DNA of 64,000 nt from Zobellella endophytica (GCF_003012775.1 NZ_PXYG01000001.1:806001-870000); one strand, 5' to 3'. Positions 29,996 to 40,954 are shown, numbered from the stretch's first letter. Numbers and translations: made by a program. The notes: a model not told the origin generated them from the sequence alone.

Positions 29996-31738
29996 TCAGG
30001 AGTCGAGCTGCGGCGGGGCATCCAGCCCGGCCACCGCCGGCGCCGGCCCGCACTGGTCGCACACCCGGTTGCGGCCGGTGCGCTTGGCTTCATAGAGGGC
30101 GTCGTCCGCCTTCTTCAGCAACAGATCCACGTCTTCCCCCTCATTTTCCCAGGCGGATACCCCCATCGATACCGTCAGCGGGATCGGCTGCCCCGAGGCA
30201 AGCCGTGGCGGCGTGGCGACGATGGCCTCGCACAGGTGCCAGGCCGCCGTGCGCGCCTCCCTCATGCCGGTTTCCGGCAGCAGGATCAGAAACTCCTCCC
30301 CGCCGATCCGGGCGATCACATCCAGGCTGCGCAGCTGCTGTCGGCACAGCTGGGCCAGGTGCACCAGCACCTGGTCGCCGACACCGTGGCCATGGCGGTC
30401 GTTGATCTGCTTGAAGTAGTCGATGTCCATCATGATCAGCGCAAACGGCGACTGGTAGCGCCGGGCCCGGGTCAGCTCTTGCTGCAACCGCATCATCATG
30501 TGGCGGCGGTTGTACAGCCGGGTCAGGAAGTCGGTATGCACCTGGCGCTCCAGCTCCCGGTTGAGCCGGCGCACCGTCTGCTCGCTGGCGGCACGCCGTA
30601 CGTTCTGCCCCAGCAACAGCGTCAGCAGGCCCAGCAGCAGCAGCAGGGCCACACCCCCCGCCACCACCGAGCTGCGGTGATCCTGCCACAGACTGGCTGG
30701 CCGGTTGACAATGCGGCTGCCGGCGGGCAATGCCGCGCGCTCCAGCCGCCAGCGGCGCAGCTGCTGCCAGTTGTACTGGCGCTCGATGGGCAACAGCCCC
30801 TGCGCCATACCGGACAGAAACGGCAGCTCGCCGCGCAGCAACCGGCTGGCCAGCAGGCCGGTACGGCTGCCGATCTCTCCGGTGCGCAGCACGGAGCCGC
30901 CCAGCACCCCGGGCTGCATGTAGGTCTCCAGGGTCACGAACAGCGGCCGCCGGGCCCGGGCCGCCACCAGGCCGGCCACCTCGGCGGGAACGAAGGCGCG
31001 CCCGGTGGCGTCGGTGAAATAGGGGGAATACAGCAGGGCGGCGTCGTCCGGCAGGGTCGCCACCCGCTCCATCATCTGTTCGAAGTCGAGGTGATGGGTG
31101 AACTCCAGCTCCACCTGCGGCGCCAGGGCGGAAAACTGCCGCTGCGCCGCCAGGATATAGGAGGCGAATTCGCCGTCGGCGCCGCTGATCACCAGCACCC
31201 GGCGCAATTCCGGAAAGAGCCCGACCATGTCCTGCAGGGTGCCGGCCACATCCAGCCGCCAGGGCACCGCGATGGAAGGATGGCGCCCCCGGGCCAGGCC
31301 GTCCGGATGGTGCGGGGCTATGGTGGCGAGCAGCGGGGTGCCGGCGGGGAAGATGCCGTGCTGCTGGACAAAATCGTAGGCAGGCTGGGTGATGGTGATG
31401 ATGAGGCCGATGGGGTGCCCCGCGAACTTTTGCCGCAGCAGCTGCACCAGCGCCGCCCGGTACTGTTCGCTGTTGCCGCGCAGCAGATCCAGGTGCTCCA
31501 CGTGGATCTGCTCCATCGGCAGCCCGTTGCGCACCAGCGCCTCGACCACGCCGGCAGTGACACTCTCGGGGATCGGCAGGCCGTACTGGTGGCTGTTGAG
31601 GATCAGCACCCGGGGATCGTCTTGTCCGTCGGCGGCCACCGCCTCGAGGGGGCCGCCCAGCCAGCAGCCGAACAACAGCAGCAGTGCCCGATATACAACG
31701 GTGACCTGAACCATGGTGCCATACCCAGCAATCGTCAT
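29996..31738 (-). CDS. membrane diguanylate cyclase with periplasmic sensor domain
   Basis: 580 residues. A signal/anchor (about 10-30) is followed by a periplasmic domain of about 320 residues resembling the ABC-substrate-binding-like sensor family ('RVLILNSHQYGLPIPESVTAG', 'PLFVTLETYMQPGVLGG'). A transmembrane helix near 355-380 ('VVAGGVALLLLLGLLTLLLG') and a C-terminal GGDEF domain follow. The catalytic motif is GGEEF, in 'ARIGGEEFLILLP', and an RxxD inhibitory site (RSLD) stands five residues before it. An active, feedback-inhibited c-di-GMP synthase is expected. First Met chosen; a later Met at residue 9 is possible. Confidence 0.88.
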   Translation of the reverse strand: MTIAGYGTMVQVTVVYRALLLLFGCWLGGPLEAVAADGQDDPRVLILNSHQYGLPIPESVTAGVVEALVRNGLPMEQIHVEHLDLLRGNSEQYRAALVQLLRQKFAGHPIGLIITITQPAYDFVQQHGIFPAGTPLLATIAPHHPDGLARGRHPSIAVPWRLDVAGTLQDMVGLFPELRRVLVISGADGEFASYILAAQRQFSALAPQVELEFTHHLDFEQMMERVATLPDDAALLYSPYFTDATGRAFVPAEVAGLVAARARRPLFVTLETYMQPGVLGGSVLRTGEIGSRTGLLASRLLRGELPFLSGMAQGLLPIERQYNWQQLRRWRLERAALPAGSRIVNRPASLWQDHRSSVVAGGVALLLLLGLLTLLLGQNVRRAASEQTVRRLNRELERQVHTDFLTRLYNRRHMMMRLQQELTRARRYQSPFALIMMDIDYFKQINDRHGHGVGDQVLVHLAQLCRQQLRSLDVIARIGGEEFLILLPETGMREARTAAWHLCEAIVATPPRLASGQPIPLTVSMGVSAWENEGEDVDLLLKKADDALYEAKRTGRNRVCDQCGPAPAVAGLDAPPQLDS

Positions 31739-31919
31739 CCCTGACTGTCTCTCAATGCTAGCCCAGTGCCGCCGGACCCGCTAAGGAATGAGTTCCATGC
31801 CGCCCCGTGGGGCCAGTTCGCTTCCGCCTATGATGCCAAACGGAGACTATCCCTTTTCCCCGCCGCCCCCTTCCGCCATAATGCGGGTCAGTCCCCCGTT
31901 TTCAGGCCATCCGTTGTTT

Positions 31920-32651
31920 ATGCAGACTGTCACCCTGGATCCGAGTATCCTGATTCTGGCCGCCCTGGCCTGCTTTACCGGCGCCTACGTTCAAACCGCC
32001 ATCGGCTTCGGCATGGCGGTGATCGCCGCCCCGCTGATGTTCTACCTGGATCCGGCGCTGGTGCCGGGCCCGCTGGCCTTCGTGATCCTGGCCATGTGCA
32101 CCATCAACGGCTGGCGCTTTCGCCAGGGGCTGGAGCTCAAACTGCTGGCGCCGGCGCTGCTGGCACGCATTCCCGGCAGCGTGGTGGGGGTAATACTGCT
32201 GGGGCTGATGTCGCAGCAACTGCTGGCCATCCTGATCGCCCTGGTGATCATGCTGGGGGTACTGGTGCGGCTGGTGGACATCGCCCTGCCGATGACCCGT
32301 ACCAACCTGGCCATCGGCGGTTTCCTGTCCGGGGTCATGGGCACCAGCACCACCATCGGCGGGCCGCCCATGGTGCTGGTGATGCACGGCGCCGACATGC
32401 ACCGCATCCGCGCCAACCTGGCAGGATTCTTCGTGGTATCGAGCCTGATGTCGATGATCGCGCTGGTGGGCGGCGGCTATTTCGGCCAGGCCCAGTTGCT
32501 GCAGGCCGCCCCCCTGGTGCCGGCGGCCCTGCTCGGCAACTGGCTGGCGGTGCGCACCCTGCACCGGGTGTCGAAGCCGGTGATGCACTACGGTTCGCTC
32601 TCGCTCTGCACCCTGGCGGTTATCGGCATGTTAATCAATACCTTGTCCTAA
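31920..32651 (+). CDS. TSUP-family (TauE/SafE) membrane transporter
   Basis: 243 residues with about eight hydrophobic segments. The family features are the half-repeat 'YVQTAIGFGMAVIAAPLMF' and 'GFLSGVMGTSTTIGGPPMVL'. TauE/SafE proteins are thought to export sulphite, sulphoacetate or other small anions. The ATG at 31920 opens just before the first helix; a 44-residue in-frame extension rich in Pro and Ser is rejected as non-coding. Independent of the rsx operon that follows. Confidence 0.85.
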   Translation: MQTVTLDPSILILAALACFTGAYVQTAIGFGMAVIAAPLMFYLDPALVPGPLAFVILAMCTINGWRFRQGLELKLLAPALLARIPGSVVGVILLGLMSQQLLAILIALVIMLGVLVRLVDIALPMTRTNLAIGGFLSGVMGTSTTIGGPPMVLVMHGADMHRIRANLAGFFVVSSLMSMIALVGGGYFGQAQLLQAAPLVPAALLGNWLAVRTLHRVSKPVMHYGSLSLCTLAVIGMLINTLS

Positions 32652-32730
32652 AGCCCTTGCATTTGTGGCATTGTTAAACGCGGCATAAAGTCCGATAATA
32701 CCGGCCGCCATTTACCATTGCCGAGTGATC

Positions 32731-33312
32731 ATGTCTGAATATCTCCTGCTGTTTGTCGGCACCGTGCTGGTCAATAATTTTGTGCTGGTCAAGTTTCTCG
32801 GCCTTTGTCCCTTTATGGGCGTCTCCGGCAAGCTGGAAACCGCTGTCGGCATGGGGCTGGCCACCACCTTCGTGCTGACCCTGGCGGCGGCCTGCTCCTA
32901 CCTGGTCAACCAGTATATTTTGCTGCCCCTCGACCTGCTCTACCTGCGCACCCTTTCCTTTATCCTGGTGATCGCCGTCGTGGTACAATTCACCGAGATG
33001 GTGGTGCACAAGACCAGCCCCACCCTGTACCGGCTGCTGGGGATCTTCCTGCCGCTGATCACCACCAACTGCGCGGTACTGGGGGTGGCCCTGCTCAATA
33101 TCAATGAGCAGCACAACTTCATGCAGAGCCTGGTGTACGGCTTCGGCGCCGCCCTGGGCTTCTCGCTGGTGCTGGTGTTGTTCGCCGCCATGCGCGAACG
33201 GCTGGCCGGTGCCGACATCCCGGCCCCGTTCCGGGGGGCGGCCCTGGCGATGATCACCGCCGGGCTGATGTCGCTGGCCTTTATGGGGTTTACCGGACTG
33301 GTAAAGTTTTAA
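32731..33312 (+). CDS. rsxA: electron transport complex subunit RsxA
   Basis: 193-residue integral membrane subunit, six helices, nearly identical in pattern to E. coli RsxA ('[20 protein letters not shown]', '[15 protein letters not shown]', '[16 protein letters not shown]'). The complex (Rnf-like) moves electrons from NADH toward ferredoxin-type carriers coupled to ion flow, and in E. coli helps to re-reduce SoxR. First gene of rsxABCDGE; ATG at 32731 preferred over an upstream GTG by alignment. Confidence 0.97.
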   Translation: MSEYLLLFVGTVLVNNFVLVKFLGLCPFMGVSGKLETAVGMGLATTFVLTLAAACSYLVNQYILLPLDLLYLRTLSFILVIAVVVQFTEMVVHKTSPTLYRLLGIFLPLITTNCAVLGVALLNINEQHNFMQSLVYGFGAALGFSLVLVLFAAMRERLAGADIPAPFRGAALAMITAGLMSLAFMGFTGLVKF

Positions 33313-33313
33313 C

Positions 33314-33871
33314 ATGACGCATATTTTAATCGCCATCGCGGTACTGGCCCTGCTGGCGCTGATTTTCGGCCTGGTACTGGGCTTTGCCGCCATCAAGTTC
33401 AGGGTCGAATCCGATCCCATAGTGGATCAGCTCGACGCCCTGCTGCCCCAGACCCAGTGCGGCCAGTGCGGCTACCCGGGTTGCCGGCCCTATGCGGACG
33501 CCGTGGCCAACGGCGACGACATCAACAAGTGCGTGCCCGGCGGCGACGCCACCATGCGCAAGATCGCCGATCTGATGGGGGTCGAGCCCCAGCCCATGGG
33601 CGAGGCCGCGGCCGCCGAGCCGGAAAAGCGGGTCGCCTTCATCCACGAGGACATGTGTATCGGCTGCACCAAGTGCATCCAGGCCTGTCCGGTGGATGCC
33701 ATCGTCGGCGCCACCAAGGCGCTGCACACGGTGATCCGGGACGAATGCACCGGTTGCGATCTGTGCGTGGATCCCTGCCCCACCGACTGCATCGAAATGA
33801 TCCCGGTTCCGGTCACCCCCGACAACTGGAAGTGGCAGCTAACCCCCATCGCCATCAAGCAGGTAGAGTAA
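33314..33871 (+). CDS. rsxB: electron transport complex iron-sulphur subunit RsxB
   Basis: 185 residues: an N-terminal membrane anchor, the Cys cluster '[13 protein letters not shown]' for one 4Fe-4S centre, and two ferredoxin-type motifs, '[16 protein letters not shown]' and '[16 protein letters not shown]'. It passes electrons between RsxC and the membrane subunits. One base separates it from rsxA and one from rsxC. Confidence 0.97.
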   Translation: MTHILIAIAVLALLALIFGLVLGFAAIKFRVESDPIVDQLDALLPQTQCGQCGYPGCRPYADAVANGDDINKCVPGGDATMRKIADLMGVEPQPMGEAAAAEPEKRVAFIHEDMCIGCTKCIQACPVDAIVGATKALHTVIRDECTGCDLCVDPCPTDCIEMIPVPVTPDNWKWQLTPIAIKQVE

Positions 33872-33872
33872 G

Positions 33873-36038
33873 ATGTCGCTGTTGCACGATCTGAACGCAG
33901 GGAAACTGCACACCTTTCACGGCGGTATTCATCCGCCCGAGCGCAAGGCGCCGGCCAATGTCTCCCAAATCAGCGACGCCGGCCTGCCCGACGAGCTGGT
34001 GCTGCCGGTTCGCCAGCATATCGGCCAGCCGGCCCGGTTGCGGGTCCGGGTGGGCGAGCGGGTTCTGAAGGGCGCGCCGCTGACCGAGCCGCTCAACCCC
34101 ATGATGATACCGGTGCACGCCCCCACCTCCGGCGAGATCGTCGCCATCGAGGATCGGCCCCTGTGCCATCCATCCGGCCTGGACGGCCTGTGCGTCGTGC
34201 TCCGCCCCGACGGCGAAGACCGGTGGCGGCCGCGCTTTCCCATTGCCGATTACCACGCGCTGGCGGCCGACGTGCTGCTGGAGCGCATCCACGAGGCGGG
34301 CATTACCGGCCTGGGCGGCGCGGGCTTTCCAGCCCACGTGAAGCTGATGCCGCGCAGGAAGGCGATAGACACCCTGATCATCAACGGCGTGGAATGCGAG
34401 CCCTATATCAGCGCCGACGACCGGCTGATGCGCGAGCACCCGCAAGAGGTGCTGCAGGGCGTGGCCATATTGCGCCATATCGTCCGGCCCGGGCTCACGG
34501 TGCTGGCGGTGGAAGACAACAAGCCCGAGGCCCTGGCCGCCCTGCGCGCGGCCAACGACGACGAGCAATTGCTGATCGTGGCGGTGCCCACCAAGTACCC
34601 TTCCGGCGGTGAAAAGCAGCTGATCGAGATCATCACCGGCAAGCAGGTGCCCCACAACGGCCTGCCCGCCGACATCGGCGTGGTGGTGCAGAACGTGGGC
34701 ACCGCCTTCGCCGTGAAGCGCGCGGTGGTGGACGACGAGCCCCTGACTCGCCGGGTGGTCACCCTGGCCGGCGAGAACTTCGGCGAGCCCGGCAACGCCT
34801 GGGTGCACATCGGTACCCCGGTGCGGTACCTGCTCAAGCGCTATGGCCTGACCCCGGCGCCGGCGCAGCGCATCATCATGGGCGGCCCCATGATGGGCTT
34901 TACCCTGCATACCGCCGCCGCGCCCATCATCAAGGGCAGCAACTGCCTGCTGGCCCCGAGCGACACCGAACTGCCGCCGCCGGGCGAGGAACTGGCCTGT
35001 ATCCGTTGCAGCCAGTGCGCCGACGCCTGCCCGGCCAGCCTGCTGCCCCAGCAGTTGTACTGGTACGCCCGGGGCAAGGAGCACGACAAGCTGAACAGTC
35101 ACAACCTGTTCGACTGCATCGAATGTGGCGCCTGTGCCTATGTCTGCCCCAGCCAGATCCCGCTGGTGCAGTATTACCGGGTGGCCAAGGCCGACATTCG
35201 CCAGGCCCAGCGGGAGGCGGAGCTGGCCGAACACGCCAAGACCCGGTTCGAGGCCCGCCAGGCCCGGCTGGAGCGGGAGAAGGCCGAACGCCAGGCACGC
35301 CACGAGAAGGCCGCCGCCGAACGCAAGGCGCGCATGGCCGAGCAGGTCGCCGCCGGGGGCGAGGATCCGGTGGCCGCCGCCCTGGCCCGGGTCAAGGCCC
35401 GCCAGCAGCAACAGGACCCGCAGGATATGGCCGCCGCCCGCGCCGCCCGCAAGGAAGAAGCCCGCCGCAACCGGGAGCAGAAGCAGCCGCCATCCGCGCC
35501 GCCGGCCGAGAGCGACAAATCCGCCGCCGTGGCCGCCGCCATCGCCCGCGCCAAGGCACGCCAGGCCGAACAGCAAGCCGAAGCCGGCCCGGCGACGGAC
35601 CAGTCCGACGACGACAAAAAGGCCGCCGTGGCCGCCGCCATCGCCCGCGCCAAGGCGCGCAAGGCCGAACAGCAAGCCGAAGCCAGCCCGGTGGCGGACC
35701 AGTCCGACGACGACAAAAAGGCCGCCGTGGCCGCCGCCATCGCCCGCGCCAAGGCGCGCAAGGCCGAGCAGCAAGCCGCAGCCGCCCCGGTGGCGGAAAA
35801 GTCCGACGACGACAAAAAGGCCGCCGTGGCCGCCGCCATCGCCCGCGCCAAGGCACGCAAGGCCGCGCAGCAGGCCGAAGCCGGCCCGGCCGGAGCAGAC
35901 GTCGCCCCCCCTGCGGCTGAAGCGCAGGATGCCGACGCCGCCAAAAAGGCGGCGATCAAGGCCGCCGTGGCCCGGGCCAAGGCCCGCCAGGCCGAGCGTG
36001 CCGCCCCCTCATCATCAGATCGGGAAGACGAGTCCTAA
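33873..36038 (+). CDS. rsxC: electron transport complex subunit RsxC with repeat tail
   Basis: 721 residues. The N-terminal NADH/FMN-binding Rnf-C core includes '[16 protein letters not shown]' and '[19 protein letters not shown]'. Two 4Fe-4S motifs follow, '[17 protein letters not shown]' (about 376) and '[16 protein letters not shown]' (about 415). The last 270 residues are a highly charged Ala/Lys/Arg helix containing tandem 33-residue repeats. E. coli RsxC also ends in a repetitive Ala-rich tail, so the feature is a family trait, with copy number likely to vary. Confidence 0.97.
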   Translation: MSLLHDLNAGKLHTFHGGIHPPERKAPANVSQISDAGLPDELVLPVRQHIGQPARLRVRVGERVLKGAPLTEPLNPMMIPVHAPTSGEIVAIEDRPLCHPSGLDGLCVVLRPDGEDRWRPRFPIADYHALAADVLLERIHEAGITGLGGAGFPAHVKLMPRRKAIDTLIINGVECEPYISADDRLMREHPQEVLQGVAILRHIVRPGLTVLAVEDNKPEALAALRAANDDEQLLIVAVPTKYPSGGEKQLIEIITGKQVPHNGLPADIGVVVQNVGTAFAVKRAVVDDEPLTRRVVTLAGENFGEPGNAWVHIGTPVRYLLKRYGLTPAPAQRIIMGGPMMGFTLHTAAAPIIKGSNCLLAPSDTELPPPGEELACIRCSQCADACPASLLPQQLYWYARGKEHDKLNSHNLFDCIECGACAYVCPSQIPLVQYYRVAKADIRQAQREAELAEHAKTRFEARQARLEREKAERQARHEKAAAERKARMAEQVAAGGEDPVAAALARVKARQQQQDPQDMAAARAARKEEARRNREQKQPPSAPPAESDKSAAVAAAIARAKARQAEQQAEAGPATDQSDDDKKAAVAAAIARAKARKAEQQAEASPVADQSDDDKKAAVAAAIARAKARKAEQQAAAAPVAEKSDDDKKAAVAAAIARAKARKAAQQAEAGPAGADVAPPAAEAQDADAAKKAAIKAAVARAKARQAERAAPSSSDREDES
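35514..35910 (+). repeat. 99-bp tandem repeats in the rsxC tail
   Basis: Four units with exact 99-bp period (GACAAA anchors at 35514, 35613, 35712 and 35811). Each encodes a version of '[20 protein letters not shown]' followed by about 13 acidic-ending residues (SDDD). The middle copies are nearly identical at DNA level, so recombination between them can change the length in frame. Confidence 0.9.
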
Positions 36039-37087
36039 TGAGTTTTCTTATCAGCAGCTCACCCCATGACCATAGCCGCCTGGATACCGCCACCCTGATG
36101 CGGCGGGTCTGCTACTGCCTGTTGCCGGGCATCGCCATGCAGTGGTGGTTCTTCGGCTGGGGCACCCTGATCCAGATTGCGCTGGCGGTGGTCACCGCCT
36201 ACGGCGCCGAAGCCCTGGTGCTGCGCCTGCGCCGGCGCCGGCTGACCACACTGCGGGACAACTCCGCCCTGCTCACCGCCCTGCTGATCGGCATCGCCCT
36301 GCCGCCGCTGGCGCCCTGGTGGCTGGTGGTGATCGGCACCGCCTTCGCCATCATCGTCGCCAAGCAGCTCTACGGCGGCCTGGGCCAGAACCTGTTCAAC
36401 CCGGCCATGGTAGCCTATGTGCTGCTGCTGGTGTCCTTTCCGCTGCCCATGACCAGCTGGCTGCCGCCGCTTGAGCTGCAGCCCTATCCGCTGACCCTGG
36501 CCGACAGCCTGTCCGCCGTCTTCACCGGCTTCACCCTGGACGGCTTCAGCCCGCACCAGCTGCGCGAACTGGCCGACGGCACCACCATGGCCACCCCGCT
36601 GGATACCCTGAAGACCGGCCTGACCCAGGGCCTGACCAGCGGCGAGATCCTGTCCAGCCCGGTGTTCGGCGGCCTGGCCGGCGTGGGTTGGCAGTGGGTC
36701 AACCTGGCCTACCTGGCCGGCGGCCTGGGCCTGCTCCGGCTGCGCCTCATCAGCTGGCCGATACCGGTGGCCATGCTCGCCGGCCTCTTCCTGTTCAGCC
36801 TGGTCGGCTTCCTGATCTCCCCCGACGGCACCGCCGGCCCCCTGATGCACCTGTTCTCCGGCGCCACCATGCTGGGTGCCTTCTTTATCGCCACCGATCC
36901 GGTATCGGCCGCCACTACCTTCCGGGGCCGGCTGATCTACGGCCTGCTGATCGGCTTGCTGGTGTACCTGATCCGCACCTTCGGCGGCTTCCCGGATGCC
37001 ATCGCCTTCGCGGTGCTGCTGGCCAACATGACGGTGCCCATGATAGACAGCCTGACCAAACCCCAAACCTACGGAGCCTCCCGCTGA
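36038..37087 (+). CDS. rsxD: electron transport complex subunit RsxD
   Basis: 349-residue membrane subunit of the NqrB/RnfD family. The covalent-FMN motif lies in '[15 protein letters not shown]' (the Thr of SGAT). '[23 protein letters not shown]' is the conserved transport core. The ATG overlaps the rsxC stop by 1 bp and its own stop overlaps the rsxG ATG (TGATG). Confidence 0.96.
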   Translation: MSFLISSSPHDHSRLDTATLMRRVCYCLLPGIAMQWWFFGWGTLIQIALAVVTAYGAEALVLRLRRRRLTTLRDNSALLTALLIGIALPPLAPWWLVVIGTAFAIIVAKQLYGGLGQNLFNPAMVAYVLLLVSFPLPMTSWLPPLELQPYPLTLADSLSAVFTGFTLDGFSPHQLRELADGTTMATPLDTLKTGLTQGLTSGEILSSPVFGGLAGVGWQWVNLAYLAGGLGLLRLRLISWPIPVAMLAGLFLFSLVGFLISPDGTAGPLMHLFSGATMLGAFFIATDPVSAATTFRGRLIYGLLIGLLVYLIRTFGGFPDAIAFAVLLANMTVPMIDSLTKPQTYGASR

Positions 37088-37719
37088 TGCTGGACATGAT
37101 GCGCAAGAACGGGCTCACGCTGGCCGTATTCGCACTGGCCTGTACCGCCCTGGTGGCCTTCACCCACAGCCTGACCCGCCAGACCATAGTGGAGCAGGAG
37201 CAGGCCCAGCTGCTGCTGGTGCTGAACGAGCTGCTGCCCCCGGAAAGCCACGACGAGCCGCTGTTCGACCACTGCGTGCTGCTCGGCAACGAGCAGTACC
37301 TGGGCAGCCCGGATCCCCTGCCGGTGTTTACCGCGGTGAAAAACGGCGAGGTGCAGGGCCATGCCATCGAGGCCATCGCCCCCGACGGCTACAGCGGCGC
37401 CATCAAGCTGGTGGTGGGGGTGCGGGCCGACGGCAGCCTGTCCGGAGTACGGGTGCTCAACCATAACGAAACCCCGGGCCTGGGCGACAAGATAGAGCTG
37501 AAAAAATCCCCCTGGGTACGGGGTTTCGACGGCAAGTCGCTGCTGGGCGAGGAAGATCCCCGCTGGGCAGTGCGCAACGACGGCGGCCAGTTCGATGCCT
37601 TTACCGGCGCCACCATCACCCCCAGGGCCGTGGTCAAGGCGGTGCGCAACGTGCTGCTGCTGGTCGACCAGCAGCCGCAACTGCTGACCCGTTCCCCCCG
37701 CTGTGGAGACACCTTATGA
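37087..37719 (+). CDS. rsxG: electron transport complex subunit RsxG
   Basis: 210 residues: one N-terminal membrane helix and a periplasmic FMN-binding domain with covalent attachment at the Thr of '[14 protein letters not shown]'. '[15 protein letters not shown]' is conserved in NqrC/RnfG. The start at 37087 overlaps rsxD; the end overlaps rsxE by 4 bp. A longer frame beginning in rsxD is rejected. Confidence 0.96.
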   Translation: MLDMMRKNGLTLAVFALACTALVAFTHSLTRQTIVEQEQAQLLLVLNELLPPESHDEPLFDHCVLLGNEQYLGSPDPLPVFTAVKNGEVQGHAIEAIAPDGYSGAIKLVVGVRADGSLSGVRVLNHNETPGLGDKIELKKSPWVRGFDGKSLLGEEDPRWAVRNDGGQFDAFTGATITPRAVVKAVRNVLLLVDQQPQLLTRSPRCGDTL

Positions 37720-38411
37720 CCGGACAACACAAGGACATCATCCGCCAGGGCCTGTGGGCCAACAACCCGGCGCTGGTCCAGATCCTCGGGCTCTGCCCGG
37801 TGCTGGCGGTGACCAGCACCCTGACCAACGCCATGGGGCTGGGGCTGGCCACCATGCTGGTGCTGATTGGCTCCAACCTGAGCGTGTCCCTGGTGCGCCA
37901 GTGGGTGCCGAACGAGGTACGTATTCCCATCTATGTGATGATCATCGCCAGCCTGGTCACTTGTGTGCAGCTGTTGATGAACGCCTATACCTACGGGCTG
38001 TACCAGTCGCTGGGCATCTTCATCCCGCTGATAGTGACCAACTGCGTGATCATCGGCCGGGCCGAGGCCTTCGCCTCCAAGAACAGCGCCCCGCTGGCCG
38101 CCCTCGACGGCCTGATGATGGGCCTGGGCTTTACCGCCGTGCTGCTGGTGCTGGGCGGGTTGCGCGAGCTGCTCGGCCAGGGCACCCTGTTCGACGGCGC
38201 CGAGCTGCTGTTGGGCGACTGGGCGGCAGGGCTGCGTATCGACGTGCTGCACCTGGACAACGGCTTCCTGCTGGCGATACTGCCCCCCGGCGCCTTTATC
38301 GGCCTGGGGCTGCTGATCGCCGCCAAGAACTGGCTGGATGCGCGGCTGGCAGCCCGCCGGGCCCCGGTACCCAAGGCCGAAGTCACCAGAGCAAGGGTTA
38401 CCTCGTTATGA
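37716..38411 (+). CDS. rsxE: electron transport complex subunit RsxE
   Basis: 231-residue six-helix subunit paired with RsxA in the membrane core. '[22 protein letters not shown]' and '[20 protein letters not shown]' match E. coli RsxE; the TNC cysteine is shared with RsxA and is thought to help bind an Fe centre. Coupled to nth by ATGA. Confidence 0.96.
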   Translation: MTGQHKDIIRQGLWANNPALVQILGLCPVLAVTSTLTNAMGLGLATMLVLIGSNLSVSLVRQWVPNEVRIPIYVMIIASLVTCVQLLMNAYTYGLYQSLGIFIPLIVTNCVIIGRAEAFASKNSAPLAALDGLMMGLGFTAVLLVLGGLRELLGQGTLFDGAELLLGDWAAGLRIDVLHLDNGFLLAILPPGAFIGLGLLIAAKNWLDARLAARRAPVPKAEVTRARVTSL

Positions 38412-39049
38412 ACATGGAGAAACGCCGCCAGATCCTGGAGCGGCTGCGGGCGGAAAACCCGCATCCCACTACCGAGCTGAACTACAGCAGTCCCTTCGAA
38501 CTGCTGATCGCCGTGCTGCTCTCGGCCCAGGCCACCGACGTCAGCGTCAACAAGGCCACCAGGGGGCTGTTCGCCGCCGCCAATACCCCGGCCGCCATGC
38601 TGGCCCTGGGGGTGGACGGGGTCAGGGAGCACATCAAGACCATCGGCCTGTTCAATGCCAAGGCCGAAAACGTGATCAAGACCTGCGCCATCCTGCAGCA
38701 GCGCCACGGCGGCGAGGTGCCGGAAAACCGGGAAGCGCTCGAAGCCCTGCCCGGGGTGGGCCGCAAGACCGCCAACGTGGTGCTCAACACCGCCTTCGGC
38801 TGGCCGACCATCGCGGTGGACACTCATATCTTCCGCCTGGCCAACCGCACCCGCTTCGCCCCGGGCAAGAACGTAGAGGAAGTCGAGCAGAAGCTGCTGA
38901 AATGGGTGCCGGCCGAATTCAAGCTCGACGTGCACCACTGGTTTATCCTGCACGGCCGTTACGTATGCGTGGCGCGCAAGCCCCGCTGCGGCGCCTGCGT
39001 GATCGAAGACTTGTGCGAATTCAAGGACAAGCAATACCCGGATTCCTGA
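38408..39049 (+). CDS. nth: endonuclease III
   Basis: Base-excision repair glycosylase/AP lyase for oxidised pyrimidines, 213 residues. Helix-hairpin-helix '[14 protein letters not shown]' carries the catalytic Lys; the catalytic Asp is in '[12 protein letters not shown]'. The 4Fe-4S loop '[17 protein letters not shown]' has the C-x6-C-x2-C-x5-C spacing. Last gene of the rsx operon, as in E. coli and Vibrio. Confidence 0.97.
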   Translation: MNMEKRRQILERLRAENPHPTTELNYSSPFELLIAVLLSAQATDVSVNKATRGLFAAANTPAAMLALGVDGVREHIKTIGLFNAKAENVIKTCAILQQRHGGEVPENREALEALPGVGRKTANVVLNTAFGWPTIAVDTHIFRLANRTRFAPGKNVEEVEQKLLKWVPAEFKLDVHHWFILHGRYVCVARKPRCGACVIEDLCEFKDKQYPDS

Positions 39050-39119
39050 TCCGGGCCCATCTGCGCGGCCGATAACGGACTAGACTTGGGGTCAACCGTC
39101 TTGGGTCGAGGAATACCCG

Positions 39120-40592
39120 GTGCTCACGCTCAGGCTGTTTGCCGCTGCCTTTCTGCATGCCCTGAATAACCTGCTGCCCATTATCCTGGTGGTGCTGCTG
39201 TTCCAGCTGCTGCTCGGCCAGTGGCCGGAGAACGCCGCCACCATGGCGCTGGGCCTGCTGGTGGTGGCCGTCGGCGTCGCCCTCTTCCTGCAGGGGCTGG
39301 AGCTCAGTATCTTTCCGGTCGGCAAGAGCCTGGCCAATCAGTTCGCCCGCAAGGGCTCCATGCCGGTGCTGCTCGGTTTCGGCTTCGCCATGGGGTTTTC
39401 GGCGGTGATCGCCGAGCCGGCGCTGATCGCCGTGGCCGATCAGGCGCAGCTGATCAGCGGGGGCCGTATCCGGGCCCTGACCCTGCGGCTGATCGTGGCC
39501 CTGTCGGTGGGCCTGGTGATGGCTCTGGGGGTGTTTCGCATCATTCTCGGCCAGGGCCTGCACTGGTACATGATCGGCGGCTACAGCCTGGTGGTGCTGA
39601 TCACCTTCTTCGCTCCGCCCGAAATCGTCGGCCTGGCCTACGACTCCGGCGGGGTCACCACCAACATCGTCACGGTGCCGCTGATCGCCGCCATGGGCAT
39701 CGGCCTGGCCGCCTCCATCCGGGGGCGCAATCCGCTGACGGACGGCTTCGGACTGGTGGCGCTGGCAGTGATGGTACCGATGATCAGCGTGCAGCTGTAC
39801 GGCATCGTCACCTACAGCCTGTCGCCGCCCCTTCCCGCCCCACTGGTGCCCGGCGACGCCGGCAGCACCGTGGCGCCGGCCTGGCTGCAGGTGCTGAGCC
39901 TGCTGCGCGACGTGCTGCCCATCCTGGTGGTGGTGCTGTTTTTCCAGCACCTGGTACTCAGACGCGCCCTGTCCAACCCCAGCCGGGTGTTCTTCGGCTT
40001 TGTCATGGTGCTGGTGGGACTATACGCCTTCATCATCGGGCTCAAACTCGGCCTTTTTCCCATCGGCGCCAGCATGGCCGAGCAGCTGATCGCCCAGGAC
40101 AAGAGCCGCTACCTGTACCTGTTCGCCTTTGCCATCGGTTTCGCCACCACCCTGGCGGAGCCGGCGCTGATGGCCGTGGGCCAGCAGGCCGAGCAGGCGG
40201 CGCCCGGCGAGCTCAACGCCCGGGTCATCCGGGTGGTGGTGGCGCTGGGGGTGGCCCTGGGCATTACCCTGGGGGTGCACCGCATCATCAGCGGCGGCTC
40301 TATCCACCACTTCATCATCGGCAGCTACCTGCTGGTATTGCTGCTGATCGGGTTCTGCCCGCGCCATATCCTGGCGCTGGCCTTCGATCTGGGCGGCGTG
40401 ACCACCTCGGAGGTGACGGTGCCGCTGATCACCGCTTTGGGGATCGGCCTGGCCGGTCATATCGACGGCCGCAACGTACTGATCGACGGTTTTGGCCTGA
40501 TCGCCTTCGCCTCCATTTATCCCATTGTTACCGTTATGATTTACGCCATCATCGTCAGCGTTGCGATGCGTTATCGGAGAACCACACCATGA
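39120..40592 (+). CDS. DUF1538 polytopic membrane protein
   Basis: 490 residues made of two homologous halves (about 1-245 and 255-490). Each half has 'LGxFPxGxSxAxQ'-type segments ('LSIFPVGKSLANQ', 'LGLFPIGASMAEQ'), 'EPALIAVADQAQ' / 'EPALMAVGQQAEQ' and 'GGVTTNIVTVPLI' / 'GGVTTSEVTVPLI'. The inverted-style duplication and conserved Glu, Pro, Gly in membranes suggest a transporter or channel; substrate is unknown. The start is a GTG behind GAGGAA. Its stop overlaps the PII-like gene (ATGA), and a CBS-pair gene follows. Confidence 0.82.
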   Translation: MLTLRLFAAAFLHALNNLLPIILVVLLFQLLLGQWPENAATMALGLLVVAVGVALFLQGLELSIFPVGKSLANQFARKGSMPVLLGFGFAMGFSAVIAEPALIAVADQAQLISGGRIRALTLRLIVALSVGLVMALGVFRIILGQGLHWYMIGGYSLVVLITFFAPPEIVGLAYDSGGVTTNIVTVPLIAAMGIGLAASIRGRNPLTDGFGLVALAVMVPMISVQLYGIVTYSLSPPLPAPLVPGDAGSTVAPAWLQVLSLLRDVLPILVVVLFFQHLVLRRALSNPSRVFFGFVMVLVGLYAFIIGLKLGLFPIGASMAEQLIAQDKSRYLYLFAFAIGFATTLAEPALMAVGQQAEQAAPGELNARVIRVVVALGVALGITLGVHRIISGGSIHHFIIGSYLLVLLLIGFCPRHILALAFDLGGVTTSEVTVPLITALGIGLAGHIDGRNVLIDGFGLIAFASIYPIVTVMIYAIIVSVAMRYRRTTP

Positions 40593-40954
40593 AATTTTCA
40601 CTGCTTATCGCCATCGTGCCGGAAGAGCTGGAGCAACGCTGTATCGACGCGGCCAAGGAGGCCGGCGCCGGCGGCGTGACCATCATGGGCGGCCGGGGTA
40701 TCGGCAGCAGCAGCAAGAAGACCTTCTTCGGCCTGACCTACGAGGGGACCCAGAGTATCCTGTTGATGGTGCTTGAGAAAAACCTGTCCCTCCATGTGTT
40801 GAAAGCGATTCAGACCGAGCTTATAGTCCCCCCTTCGGAGAAAGATCAGGGCCAGTCGAAAGGGGTGGTGCTGACGCTGCCCCTGGAGCACCTCGGCGGC
40901 ATCGAAGCGGCCCAGCTGGAGCAGTTTGAGCGCTATATTAAAGATGAGTTTTAA
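40589..40954 (+). CDS. PII-like (GlnB-fold) signalling protein
   Basis: 121 residues with the ferredoxin-like PII pattern ('MKFSLLIAIVPEELEQRCID', 'AGAGGVTIMGGRGIG', 'QSILLMVLEKN'). The T-loop region 'GSSSKKTFFGL' lacks the uridylylated Tyr of GlnB/GlnK, and the C-terminal part differs from classical PII proteins. Translational coupling to the DUF1538 gene suggests that it binds a small ligand (such as an adenyl nucleotide) and gates that membrane protein, as GlnK does with AmtB. That role is inference. Confidence 0.78.
   Translation: MKFSLLIAIVPEELEQRCIDAAKEAGAGGVTIMGGRGIGSSSKKTFFGLTYEGTQSILLMVLEKNLSLHVLKAIQTELIVPPSEKDQGQSKGVVLTLPLEHLGGIEAAQLEQFERYIKDEF

Noticed and set aside
35514-35910. 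Possible CRISPR array
   Set aside because: Units are contiguous, without unique spacers, and are in frame with rsxC.
33855-37066. Long minus-strand frames opposite rsxC and rsxD
   Set aside because: They mirror GC-rich coding sequence. The Gly/Leu-rich 'repeats' are only the rsxC 99-bp repeats read backwards.
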